From: Bog-473 sp963726135
GTDB lineage: Bacteria > Actinomycetota > Acidimicrobiia > Acidimicrobiales > RAAP-2
Assembly (NCBI GenBank): GCA_963726135.1
Contig: CAVSBE010000008.1
Span: 992,001 to 1,056,000, forward strand
DNA: 64,000 bases
Reading direction: 5' to 3'
Part shown: piece after piece, positions 9,029 to 16,876 of the stretch
How the letters are laid out: the number at the start of each line of letters is the position of its first letter
Position numbering within the stretch: position 1 is the stretch's first letter
The notes under the pieces: model-generated
The model's database searches: none
Told to the model about the DNA's origin: nothing
Seen by the model: only the letters and a program-made list of their open reading frames with translations
Position numbers and translations under genes: made by a program

Positions 9029-10186
9029 TCAGGGATCACCGTGCAGCCGGTGGGCCAGGGTGACGAGCTCGTGCGCGTCGGAGCCGACGATCGAGGAGGT
9101 GGCGCCGCGTTGGACGGCGTCGTCCTGCACCACGCCGGTGTTGTTGTGCCGGTTCCCACCGAGCGCATTCTGGGTGACGGTCTGCCCCACGAAGACGATC
9201 GATCCCCAGACGATGGCGAAGATCATCCAGCTCCGGGCCGCGCCCTCCAGGACGAGCGTGCCCCACGGGGGCAGCTCCCCGCCGGGCGGTGGTGGCACCG
9301 CGGTCCGCTCCCACGGTGACGGTGGCGGCATGGCGCCGACACCGGCCGGCGGTGGCGCGGGCATGGGCGGTGGCCATCCCGGCGCCGGGACGGGGGCGCC
9401 GGGGACGGCGGGGACGGCGGGCTCTCCGGCCGGCGCCGCCTGGCCCGGCGTGCCCGATGCCGGCGGGTACGAGAACGGCTGCGCCGGCGCCTGGGTCGGC
9501 GGGATCGGTCGGCGCGGGGGCGCCGGGGGCGGGGCCTGGTACGGCGGCGGGCCGGCCGGGGCGCCCGGAGGGAGCGGCGCCGGCGCCTGGGCCCGGTCGC
9601 CGAGCATGCCCCACGGGTACTCCGACGTCAGCATGCTGAACCAGGAGTGGAACCGCGTCTCGTAGCGCAGCAGCGCCGCGTAGGCGAGGTAGAGCGCCGG
9701 GGGCATGCTGCCCCTGACGAGCACGACGAACCACATCACGAGGAGCAGCGGGATGGTCAGCCCGTACTGCACGATCTGCACGAACACGGCCCCCGGGACG
9801 GCGAGGATGATGCGGAACAGCACGGCCCAGCGGTTGAGCGGGCCCGGGTCGGGCAGGATCGGGCGGGCCGGGTAGTCCTCGTCGTCGAGCGAGAACGGTG
9901 GATATTGGTCGGTCAACAGGAGCAGGTAGGCCCCGACCCGGGTGGACCAGCGCACGACGCCGCTGATGAAGCTGTGCGCCCAGTCGGGCAGGCGGCCCAT
10001 GAACAGCGCCGCGAACCAACCGATCACCACGACGAAGAACAGGGCGATGAAGAGGAAGTACAGGACGACGACCTGCGGGATGGCCAAGATGATGCGAAAG
10101 CCCACCGAGAGCCGTCCCTGCGGTGCCGTCCCGGCGTACCACAGGTCGACCCGCCTGGTGGGCATCGCCATCGCCGCGTCCGTCAT
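9029..10186 (-). CDS. DUF4389 membrane protein with proline-rich cytosolic linker
   Basis: Two DUF4389-like repeats are visible: (V)GFRIILAIPQVVVLYFL near residue 28 and VLFRIILAVPGAVFVQIVQY near residue 120, each followed by further hydrophobic helices and the LLLTDQYPPFSLDDEDYPA / MLTSEYPWGM blocks. After about residue 205 comes a roughly 115-residue Pro/Ala-rich segment and then one more membrane helix near residue 320. The function of DUF4389 is not known. A TAAGGT hexamer lies upstream on the same strand, and the methyltransferase follows in the operon. Confidence 0.8.
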   Translation of the reverse strand: MTDAAMAMPTRRVDLWYAGTAPQGRLSVGFRIILAIPQVVVLYFLFIALFFVVVIGWFAALFMGRLPDWAHSFISGVVRWSTRVGAYLLLLTDQYPPFSLDDEDYPARPILPDPGPLNRWAVLFRIILAVPGAVFVQIVQYGLTIPLLLVMWFVVLVRGSMPPALYLAYAALLRYETRFHSWFSMLTSEYPWGMLGDRAQAPAPLPPGAPAGPPPYQAPPPAPPRRPIPPTQAPAQPFSYPPASGTPGQAAPAGEPAVPAVPGAPVPAPGWPPPMPAPPPAGVGAMPPPSPWERTAVPPPPGGELPPWGTLVLEGAARSWMIFAIVWGSIVFVGQTVTQNALGGNRHNNTGVVQDDAVQRGATSSIVGSDAHELVTLAHRLHGDP

Positions 10187-10232
10187 GGGAACCCCCTAGC
10201 TCTGCCGCCCGGCGGCTGTGGTCTCTGTGGCG

Positions 10233-10238
10233 AACCTT
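10233..10238 (-). promoter_or_regulatory. Putative -10 element upstream of the DUF4389 gene
   Basis: TAAGGT on the minus strand fits TANNNT and would give a 5' leader of about 40 nt before ATG 10186. No -35 is obvious. Confidence 0.35.
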
Positions 10239-10284
10239 AGAGCATCGACCTCCGCCGGGCGCGGCCGAACGCCCGCTTCCGTGA

Positions 10285-11415
10285 TCACAACGCGTCGTAG
10301 AGCGCGTCGATGAGCGAGCGGTTGCGCGTGCTCTGCCACCGCGGGATGACGTCGTTCATGACGTAGCCGAACGCGACGGCGGCGTCGGGGTCGGCGAACC
10401 CGACCGCACCACCGGTCCCGAAGTGGCCGAAGCTGCGGGGATTCGGCCCGAACGGGCGCCGCGGCACTGTCGGCTTGAACCCGAGCCCGAAAGTCACGTC
10501 CTCGTGCAGGATCGGGCAGAAGCCCTGCGACTGCGGTGAGGTCGCCTCGGCGAGGAGGTCGGGGGAGAGAAGCCGGTTCGTCTCGAGCAACGCGCCGTAC
10601 AGGCGCGCCACGCCACGCGCCGACCCATGGCCGTTGGTCGACGGGACCTCGGCGGCGCGCCACTCCGCCGTGTTGACGACCCCCATCGACGAGTAGCCCG
10701 GCGGATTGAAGTAGCTCAGCATCTCCATGCGGGCGTCCCCGGTGAGCGCCTCGCCCGGCGGGTGGTCGGGAATCGGCGCACGGAAGAGGATGTCGGCGCA
10801 GCGCCGGCGCTCCGAGGCGGGCACGCCGACGTACACGTCGGCGTCGAGCGGGCCCGCCACGCCGGCCAGCCGCCGGGCGCACGGCTCTCCGCTCACCCGG
10901 CGCACCACCTCGCCGATCAGGTGGCCGTAGGTGTTGGTGTGGTACGCGTGGCGCGTCCCCGGCTCCCACCACGGCTCGGTCGCGGCCAGCGCGCCCGTCA
11001 TGCGCTCCCACCGCCACAGGTCCTCGTTGGTCAACGGTGCGCGGATGGCTGGCACGCCGGCGCGATGGCAGAGCGCGTGCCGCAGCGTCGCCGCCTCCTT
11101 GCCCAGCGCCGCGAACTCGGGCCACACCGTGGCGATGGGGTCGTCGAGCCCGATCAACCCCGCGTCTACCAGCTGCAGCGCCAGGAGTGCCACGAACGCC
11201 TTCCCCACCGAGTAGAAGTTCACGAGCGTGTCGGCGCGCCACGGTGTGCGCGCCGCCCCGTCGGTCCAGCCGCCGGCCAGGTCGACCACGGCCCTGCCCT
11301 CGATCAGGATGCAGAGCGCCGCGCCGACCTCGCCGCGCTCGGCGAAGTTGCGACCGAACTCCTCCCGCACCGCGCCGAAGCGGGTGTCACAGTGGCCGGA
11401 GATGGGGGCATCCAC
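10285..11415 (-). CDS. Serine beta-lactamase-fold hydrolase (class C / EstB-like esterase)
   Basis: The catalytic SxxK motif is SVGK in NFYSVGKAFVALLALQLV; the second motif Tyr lies in AYHTNTYGHLIGEV, and HFGTGGAVGF takes the place of KTG near the C-terminus. This pattern belongs to esterases and D-aminopeptidases of the class C fold rather than true beta-lactamases. The open frame runs upstream to 11628, but its first 60 or so codons read through a transposase relic. I therefore place the start at GTG 11415 (VDAPISGHCDTRFGAVREEF), giving 376 residues, normal for the family. The true start remains uncertain. Confidence 0.75.
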   Translation of the reverse strand: MDAPISGHCDTRFGAVREEFGRNFAERGEVGAALCILIEGRAVVDLAGGWTDGAARTPWRADTLVNFYSVGKAFVALLALQLVDAGLIGLDDPIATVWPEFAALGKEAATLRHALCHRAGVPAIRAPLTNEDLWRWERMTGALAATEPWWEPGTRHAYHTNTYGHLIGEVVRRVSGEPCARRLAGVAGPLDADVYVGVPASERRRCADILFRAPIPDHPPGEALTGDARMEMLSYFNPPGYSSMGVVNTAEWRAAEVPSTNGHGSARGVARLYGALLETNRLLSPDLLAEATSPQSQGFCPILHEDVTFGLGFKPTVPRRPFGPNPRSFGHFGTGGAVGFADPDAAVAFGYVMNDVIPRWQSTRNRSLIDALYDAL

Positions 11416-11461
11416 CAGCCGACTCTGGCTTGGCAGCACCACGGGGAGCAAACGGGGGCTC

Positions 11462-11613
11462 GTGACCTGCGTCAGAGATCCGCGGGAAATGTCTCGCCAG
11501 AGGCGAGGATCTGATCCGCCGTCTTGACCCAGACGTAGGGTGCGGGTCCTCGTCCAACCGGAGATCCACGCCTTGATGTCGCGTTTGAGTTCGGCAACTG
11601 AGCGGTGCACACC
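11462..11613 (-). mobile_element. Relic of an IS630-family transposase C-terminus
   Basis: Three minus-strand frames in succession match the conserved end of IS630 transposases: HRSVAELKRDIKAWIS, then PYVWVKTADQILAS, then LARHFPRISDAGH. The breaks between frames and the missing N-terminal 85 percent show a decayed copy. The surrounding 11.46-11.81 kb is less GC-rich than its flanks. No inverted repeats or target duplication could be identified. The first frame is fused in phase to the beta-lactamase-fold gene, which creates a false N-terminal extension. Confidence 0.75.
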
Positions 11614-11670
11614 GCTCTCTTGATCCAAGACGATGCCAAGCGCAGCGCCCCTGTGCGCTGGCCTCGCTGG

Positions 11671-11814
11671 TCAACCGAAGTTGGATCTCAGCGCCGCAGC
11701 GGTGTTGGGGTTCGAACCATTGTTGACGCTCGAGAATGAGTAGTCCCAGTCGCTGATGGGCCTGGGTCTCTTGGCGTGCACAGCGTCGGTGGCTTCATCG
11801 GTCGCGTCAGACAT
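11671..11814 (-). CDS. Possible small protein of 47 residues, unrecognised
   Basis: MSDATDEATDAVHAKRPRPI opens a short acidic-then-polar ORF ending SNPNTAAALRSNFG. It lies just upstream of the IS630 relic in the less GC-rich patch. GGGA 7 nt before the ATG is a weak ribosome-binding site. It could be a genuine small gene, cargo of the lost element, or chance. The rest of 11615-11912 shows nothing else. Confidence 0.25.
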   Translation of the reverse strand: MSDATDEATDAVHAKRPRPISDWDYSFSSVNNGSNPNTAAALRSNFG

Positions 11815-11912
11815 CGAGTCCCGGTCGACCCCGCAGCCCGGTTCCCTACGGCTCCCCACCCGCAGCTCGGCACCCGCTGACGTCGCGCAGCGCGGCGGCC
11901 GGGCCCGATGCG

Positions 11913-12476
11913 TCAGGTCACGCCGCGACCGGTCTTCTCGGACAGCTCCCGCAGCAGTGCGGCCCACCGGGCCAGGTCGGGAACCTCGAGACCCACGACC
12001 TTCGCGCGGTCGTCGGCCCGGCGCAGGACCAGCGCGTCGGCCGCCCACCGCCGGGCCGAGAAGGCCACTGCCTGGTCCCGGGTCATGGCGCCGCCCTGGC
12101 GGACCAGGGACGCGACGCTGTCGGCGCCGAGCACCCCCCCGTAGCCACCCTCGCTCGCCACGAGATACCGCTTCGCCTCCACGTGCAGGAGGACCAGTCC
12201 CGCCACCCGCTCCCCCAGTGCCCCCCGGACCGCCCGCGCCCCGGTCTCCGCGTGGGCCTCGTCCGTGCCTCCCGGCAGCAGGTGGCCGATGTCGTGCACG
12301 AGGCCCGCCGCGGCCAGCTCGCCATCATCGGGGCGGAGGTGGGCCAGGAGCGCCGCCGTCTGCCACGCGTGGTCGAGCTGCGAGACCCGTGCGCCGTCAA
12401 CCAGCGGCCGGTCGGCGCCGGTCGCGAGCACGTCGAGGATCTCGTCGGCGCCCAGGCCGGGCGCGGCATCGACCAC
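11913..12476 (-). CDS. PhnZ-like HD-domain protein (mixed-valent di-iron oxygenase type)
   Basis: The 187-residue protein carries QLDHAWQTAALLAHLRPDDG, AAAGLVHDIGHLLPG, DEAHAETGARAVR and VLLHVEAKRYLVAS. This spacing of His, His-Asp, His and His with the HVxAKRYL block matches PhnZ-type HD enzymes, which oxidise aminoalkylphosphonates or related substrates, rather than ordinary HD phosphohydrolases. GTG 12476 is chosen because it gives family length and leaves 61 bp to the divergent sulfotransferase; the longer frame upstream is antisense to that gene. No phosphonate genes adjoin it, so the substrate is open. Confidence 0.75.
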   Translation of the reverse strand: MVDAAPGLGADEILDVLATGADRPLVDGARVSQLDHAWQTAALLAHLRPDDGELAAAGLVHDIGHLLPGGTDEAHAETGARAVRGALGERVAGLVLLHVEAKRYLVASEGGYGGVLGADSVASLVRQGGAMTRDQAVAFSARRWAADALVLRRADDRAKVVGLEVPDLARWAALLRELSEKTGRGVT

Positions 12477-12523
12477 CCGCCCATTCTCCCGCCTCTCGGT
12501 GCTTCCGCTGTCCCCGTTGCGGG

Positions 12524-12529
12524 TACGGT
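12524..12529 (+). promoter_or_regulatory. Leaderless-type -10 element of the sulfotransferase gene
   Basis: TACGGT (TANNNT) lies 8 nt before GTG 12538. No Shine-Dalgarno sequence is present. Confidence 0.4.
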
Positions 12530-12537
12530 GACGCCCC

Positions 12538-13767
12538 GTGCCCTGGACCCCGCCGCCACGCAGCGCGTGGACCGACAAGATGGTCTCGCTCGGACACGGC
12601 CTGGGTGACGACGGGCGCTCGATGGTCTCGCTCGAGCCCGAGACCCTGCGAGAGGCCGCCGTCGGCACCACCGGGCTCGACGACTTCGGCGACACATGGT
12701 GGGAGGAACCCTTCCGCCGCCTCTGCGTCTCCCTCGACGGTGAGGCGCGGCTCCACCTGCCCGGGCGCATCCGCACCCGCGGCGAGATCCAGATGATCCT
12801 GCAGAACCGGCTGCGCATAATCGACCTGTGGAAGGAGGAGCCGGCCGTCCTGCGCGAGCCGGTGCACACGCCCATCGTGGTGACCGGCCTGGGGCGCTCC
12901 GGGACCACCCTGCTGCACGAGCTGCTGGCCTGCGACCCCGACAACCGACCACCGCTGCTGTGGGAGCTGCTGCACAGCGTCCCCTATGAGGACGCCTCGG
13001 GGGACCTGTGTGACGACGAGATCACGCTCATGGACGAGATGGTGCCCGCCTTCACCGCCATGCACGAGAACGGCGGCCGGCTCCCGACCGAGTGCATCTT
13101 CGCCTTCGCCCACCAGTTCTCGAGCGACATGTTCACCGGCCTCTACAACGTGGGCGGGTACACGCTGTGGCGCAGCGACCAGGACCAGACACCGATTTAC
13201 GACTGGCACAAGCGCCATCTGCAGACGCTGCAGTGGGTGGCCGAGCGACCGACGCCGCGCTGGGTCGTCAAGGCGCCCTCTCACCTCTCCGCCCTGCCCC
13301 TTCTCTTCGGCACCTACCCCGACGCACGCGTCGTGATCACCCACCGCGACCCGCTCCGGGTCATCGGGTCGCTGGCGGACCTCATGGCGACGTTGCACTA
13401 CATGCACTCGGACCACGTCGACCACGCGATCCTGGTCGAGTTCATGGCGATGGGGCTCGAGATGCAGATGGACCATGTCACGGCCGAGCGCGACGCCCGG
13501 GCCGTCCCGGTGGACCAGATCGCCGACGTGGTCTACAAGGACCTCGTGGCGGACCCCATCCGTGTGATCGAACGGCTCTACGCCGGGTGGGACCTCCCGG
13601 TCACCCCTGGGTTCCGCAGCGCGCTCGAGGCCTACCTGGCCGCCCGTCACAGCGGGCGAGCCGGCGGCCACGACTACTCCTTCGCCGACACGGGCCTCGA
13701 CTTGGCCACCCACCGCGCGCTCGTGGCGCCGTACCAGGAGCGCTTCGGGGTGCCCTCGGAGGTCTAG
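12538..13767 (+). CDS. PAPS-dependent sulfotransferase family protein (Sulfotransfer_3)
   Basis: The 5'-phosphosulfate loop is TGLGRSGTTLLHELLAC near residue 122 and the 3'-phosphate region is VVITHRDPLRVIGSLADLMA near residue 264, in a 409-residue protein as usual for this actinobacterial group. The catalytic His is likely in the HxxHLQTLQW stretch. The acceptor may be a lipid or polyketide alcohol. A CysQ-type PAP phosphatase encoded at 25.0-25.8 kb would remove its by-product. The VOC gene begins 3 nt after its stop. Confidence 0.85.
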   Translation: MPWTPPPRSAWTDKMVSLGHGLGDDGRSMVSLEPETLREAAVGTTGLDDFGDTWWEEPFRRLCVSLDGEARLHLPGRIRTRGEIQMILQNRLRIIDLWKEEPAVLREPVHTPIVVTGLGRSGTTLLHELLACDPDNRPPLLWELLHSVPYEDASGDLCDDEITLMDEMVPAFTAMHENGGRLPTECIFAFAHQFSSDMFTGLYNVGGYTLWRSDQDQTPIYDWHKRHLQTLQWVAERPTPRWVVKAPSHLSALPLLFGTYPDARVVITHRDPLRVIGSLADLMATLHYMHSDHVDHAILVEFMAMGLEMQMDHVTAERDARAVPVDQIADVVYKDLVADPIRVIERLYAGWDLPVTPGFRSALEAYLAARHSGRAGGHDYSFADTGLDLATHRALVAPYQERFGVPSEV

Positions 13768-13769
13768 GC

Positions 13770-14180
13770 ATGGACTGGAAGCTTGAGAACATCGTCGTCC
13801 CGGTCACCGACGTCGACCGGGCCAAGGCGTTCTATGCCGATGCCCTCGGCTTCCACGTCGACGTGGACCACCGGGCCGGCGAGGACTTCCGGGTCGTCCA
13901 GCTGACCCCGTCGGGGTCGGCCTGTTCCATCGCCCTCATGCAGAACGAGCAGGCGGCGGGCACCCTGCAGGGCCTGCACCTGGTGGTCGCAGACATCGAC
14001 GCCGCACGGCAACGGCTGCTGGACGGCGGCGTGCCCGTGAGCGACGCCTATCACTTCGAATCGGGCGTGCAGGTCGAGGGCCGGGACCCGGCACGAGCGG
14101 ACTACGGGTCTTTCCTGTCATTCAGCGACCCCGACGGGAACGGGTGGCTCGTCCAGGAGGTGCCGAGCCGGAGCGACTGA
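13770..14180 (+). CDS. VOC-superfamily (glyoxalase/bleomycin-resistance-like) protein
   Basis: The 136-residue protein has the two beta-alpha-beta-beta-beta modules of the vicinal-oxygen-chelate fold: NIVVPVTDVDRAKAFYADAL at the N-terminus, LHLVVADIDAARQRLLDGGV in the middle and FSDPDGNGWLVQEV at the end. His and Glu metal ligands are not all obvious, so it may bind ligand rather than catalyse. ATG 13770 is two bases after the sulfotransferase stop, which indicates co-transcription. Confidence 0.85.
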   Translation: MDWKLENIVVPVTDVDRAKAFYADALGFHVDVDHRAGEDFRVVQLTPSGSACSIALMQNEQAAGTLQGLHLVVADIDAARQRLLDGGVPVSDAYHFESGVQVEGRDPARADYGSFLSFSDPDGNGWLVQEVPSRSD

Positions 14181-14201
14181 CTCCGGGCCGGGCCGGGACC
14201 G

Positions 14202-15353
14202 CTAGGAAGCGGTGAGGTCCGCCACCTTCACCACCTCGGCGGTGGGGTGGGGCGGCCCGTCGGCCAGCACCCAGCGCACCAGCATGTAGCCCTCGAGCCG
14301 TCCCCCGGTGTCGAGCCAGTTCTCCACGCCCGGCCCCGGGTCCGTCGGCGCGATGACCATCGTCCAGTTCCCGTCCGCCGCACGGGTCGCCGTCTTGTTG
14401 TTCAGCGCAGTGGTCGTGTAGCGGTAGTCGAAGCTCTCCATCCACGGCGAGGCGAGCGTGAGTCCCCAATAGAGGAACGGTTTGTCCGGCTCGTGCACGG
14501 TGGCCACCAGCGCCTCCCCGGGTTCCAGCCGGAAGCGGCCGCCGTGGTAGGTCATTTCGGCGTTGGAGTGCGAGCGCACCTCGTCGTCCTGGGCGGCCAC
14601 GTGCTCCGACCCGGCCTGACCCCCGAACGTGTTCATGTTGCTCCCCGCGTCGTGCCACATCTGCAGGGCGGTCCCGCCCACGAAGGTGAGGAACATGGCC
14701 GCGAACTCGAGCTTCGGCGCGAGCTCCTCCGCCGAGAGGATGGGCGGCGGCACCACCTCGCCGGCGTCCGGGACGAGCTCCATGCGCAGGCGCGCCAGGC
14801 GATCGGGGGTCTTCTCGAAGTGAGTCTCGCGGATGGCCAGCTGCGCGGTGCCGGGCTCGAGCACGACCGCATTCCGCGGCATCGGGTCCGGCATCTTCGA
14901 CGCCGGCGCGATCAGGATGTCCACCTCGCCGTTGGGACCCAGCTCGAACTCGTCGATATGGGTCTGGGTCTGCGTCCCCGTCCGGCCCGCGACCTGCCCC
15001 TGTCCGAAGGGCGTGCCGAAGGTCATGCCGAGGTAGGCGCACTCGCCCCGGTACCCGACGAGGCGGTAGGAGCGGGAATCGTCGAGCACGGAGAAGAGGT
15101 AGTGCACGTCGGGGTTGTCGACCAGGAGCTTGCGGTAGTTGTCCTGGAGCGTGAAGAGCCGGGGGTGCAGGGGGTCGGAGCGTTCCACGATCCAGTCCAG
15201 CGCAAGGCGGCTGAGGCGGGTCACCCACCGGTAGCCCTCGGCCACGTCCACGTCGCTCTCGGGCACGCCCGTCGCCTGTCGCACGACGTCGAGCGCCGCC
15301 TTCTGCGCCGCCACCCAGGACTCGAATGCCTTGTTCAAACGTTCGTCTTGCAT
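14202..15353 (-). CDS. DUF1214 domain protein
   Basis: The 383-residue protein starts MQDERLNKAFESWVAAQKAA. Its C-terminal third (FLYWGLTLASPWMESFDYRY, then NNKTATRAADGNWTMVIAPT and DPGPGVENWLDT) is typical of DUF1214, a domain often paired with DUF1254 and of unknown activity. ATG 15353 is preceded by TAGCGT at 7 nt. It is divergent from the acyl-CoA dehydrogenase and shares a 66-bp promoter region with it. Confidence 0.75.
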   Translation of the reverse strand: MQDERLNKAFESWVAAQKAALDVVRQATGVPESDVDVAEGYRWVTRLSRLALDWIVERSDPLHPRLFTLQDNYRKLLVDNPDVHYLFSVLDDSRSYRLVGYRGECAYLGMTFGTPFGQGQVAGRTGTQTQTHIDEFELGPNGEVDILIAPASKMPDPMPRNAVVLEPGTAQLAIRETHFEKTPDRLARLRMELVPDAGEVVPPPILSAEELAPKLEFAAMFLTFVGGTALQMWHDAGSNMNTFGGQAGSEHVAAQDDEVRSHSNAEMTYHGGRFRLEPGEALVATVHEPDKPFLYWGLTLASPWMESFDYRYTTTALNNKTATRAADGNWTMVIAPTDPGPGVENWLDTGGRLEGYMLVRWVLADGPPHPTAEVVKVADLTAS

Positions 15354-15360
15354 CCGGCCG

Positions 15361-15412
15361 ACGCTACCCAGGATTCCCACGAGTCGCCCGGTGCGGGCGC
15401 GCCCGGTAACTT
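15361..15412. promoter_or_regulatory. Back-to-back leaderless-type promoters
   Basis: On the minus strand TAGCGT (15361-15366) lies 7 nt before ATG 15353 of the DUF1214 gene. On the plus strand TAACTT (15407-15412) lies 7 nt before GTG 15420 of the acyl-CoA dehydrogenase. Neither gene has a Shine-Dalgarno sequence. Confidence 0.5.
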
Positions 15413-15419
15413 TCGGGGC

Positions 15420-16832
15420 GTGACCGATACTGCGACCGAGACGACGGGGACCGCGCAGCTGCTCAGCGAGCTGCGGGCCTGGCTGGGCGACAACTGGGAC
15501 CCCGACCTGACGGTGGCCCAGTGGTGGGAGCGTCTCGGGCTCGCCGGCTGGGCCGCACCGGGCCTGCCCACCAACGCCTACGGCAAGGCCATGGCCCGGT
15601 CCGACGTCGTCCTGGTGCAGCAGGAGATCGCCGCCTCCGGCGCGCTCGGGCCTCCCGCGGGGCTGGGGCTCCTCCTGGCCGCGCCGACCATCGCGGCCCA
15701 CGGCACCCAGGAGCAGATCGACCACTACGTGCGGGACATCGTCACCGGCCAGAGGGCCTGGTGCCAGCTCTTCAGCGAGCCCCAGGCCGGCTCCGACCTG
15801 GCCGGCCTGCAGACGCGGGCGGTCAAGGACGGCGACGAGTGGGTCGTCAACGGCCAGAAGGTCTGGACCTCCGGTGGCCAGTACGCCGACCTCGGCATGC
15901 TCCTGGCCCGCACGAACCCCGAGGTGCCAAAGCACCAGGGCATTTCCTACTTCGCCTTCGAGATGCTCCAGGACGGCGTGGACGTGCGCCCCCTCAAGGA
16001 GATGACGGGCCACGCGCTCTTCAACGAGGTCTTCATCACCGACGCCCGGGTGGCCGACTCGGCGCTCATCGGGGGCGTCAACAACGGGTGGGCCGCCGCC
16101 AACACCACCCTCATGAACGAGCGGGCCGGCCTGGGCTCCGGCGGCGGCAACGCGGCCGGCGGCGGGCTGGCGCAGCCGGGCACGGTCATGGGCTTCCTGG
16201 GCAAGCGGGTCGGCGACGTCGTCGCTCCCTCACCGGCGGCCGGCGCCGCCAAGAACGCCAAGAAGTCGGACAAGAAGTCCGACAAGAAGTCCGACAAGAA
16301 GTCCGACAAGAAGTCCCAGCAGCGCGGCGGCGCCCTGGGCGCGATGGGCGCCATGCGGGGCGGGGCGCCCATGCTGATCGGCCTGGCGCAGTCCCGGGGG
16401 GTCAACACCGATGCCGGCATCCGCCAGGACCTGGCCCGGCTGTACACCCTGGGCGAGCTCGGACGGTTCAACGGCCTGCGGGTCAAGGCGGTCAAGGAGC
16501 AGGGTGGGGACATCCCCGGCATGCCCAACGTCGCCAAGCTCTCCATGAGCCAGATCGTGCGCCTCACCCGTGACCTCGGCCTGCGCATCGCGGGCCCGGC
16601 CGGCATGCTCCACGCCTACGACAGCGACGACAAGGCCGCCTTGAAGCACGCGACGGGCGATCCCTTCGCCGGCGGCATCAGCGAGATGGCGCTGTTCGCC
16701 CAGGCGCCGCCGATCTACGGGGGGACCGACCAGGTGCAGCGCAACATCATCGGGGAACGGGTCCTGGGTCTGCCCAAGGAGCCCAACAACGACCGGGTGA
16801 CGCCTTTCTCCCAGCTGCCCAAGAACGCCTAG
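15420..16832 (+). CDS. Acyl-CoA dehydrogenase with a lysine-rich repeat insert
   Basis: This FAD-dependent enzyme of 470 residues shows WCQLFSEPQAGSDLAGLQT, the strand VVNGQKVWTSGGQYADLGM, and the C-terminal IYGGTDQVQRNIIGERVLGL. The position that is the catalytic Glu in MCAD-type YEGT is Gly here, so the base must lie elsewhere (perhaps in the RLYTLGELGRFNGLR helix) or the protein is a non-catalytic partner subunit. At residues 281-300 a (KKSD)4-KKSQ insert interrupts the region before the C-terminal helical domain. GTG 15420 is supported by TAACTT 7 nt upstream. It leads the acyl-CoA block running to 22 kb. Confidence 0.88.
   Translation: MTDTATETTGTAQLLSELRAWLGDNWDPDLTVAQWWERLGLAGWAAPGLPTNAYGKAMARSDVVLVQQEIAASGALGPPAGLGLLLAAPTIAAHGTQEQIDHYVRDIVTGQRAWCQLFSEPQAGSDLAGLQTRAVKDGDEWVVNGQKVWTSGGQYADLGMLLARTNPEVPKHQGISYFAFEMLQDGVDVRPLKEMTGHALFNEVFITDARVADSALIGGVNNGWAAANTTLMNERAGLGSGGGNAAGGGLAQPGTVMGFLGKRVGDVVAPSPAAGAAKNAKKSDKKSDKKSDKKSDKKSQQRGGALGAMGAMRGGAPMLIGLAQSRGVNTDAGIRQDLARLYTLGELGRFNGLRVKAVKEQGGDIPGMPNVAKLSMSQIVRLTRDLGLRIAGPAGMLHAYDSDDKAALKHATGDPFAGGISEMALFAQAPPIYGGTDQVQRNIIGERVLGLPKEPNNDRVTPFSQLPKNA
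16260..16319 (+). repeat. 12-bp tandem repeat inside the acyl-CoA dehydrogenase gene
   Basis: Five 12-bp units of the type AAGAAGTCCGAC lie end to end; three are identical, the first differs by C to G and the last ends CCCAG. They encode (KKSD)4-KKSQ in frame. Copy number can change without shifting the frame. Confidence 0.9.
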
Positions 16833-16876
16833 CCGTCGGTACGGCAGGCGCGGGTCGGGGCCGGGGGGTCGTCGGA

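Noticed and set aside
8214..9665. A 483-residue plus-strand ORF
   Set aside because: Antisense to the methyltransferase and DUF4389 genes; Gly/Ala-rich low-complexity translation without motifs.
11700..11730. tRNA T-arm-like GGTTCGAACC
   Set aside because: The flanking bases do not form a T-stem, and no acceptor, anticodon or D-arm can be folded around it on either strand.
14247..16832. An 861-residue plus-strand ORF ending in acyl-CoA dehydrogenase
   Set aside because: The first 391 codons are antisense to the DUF1214 gene and have no family motifs. The real start is GTG 15420 with its own -10 element.
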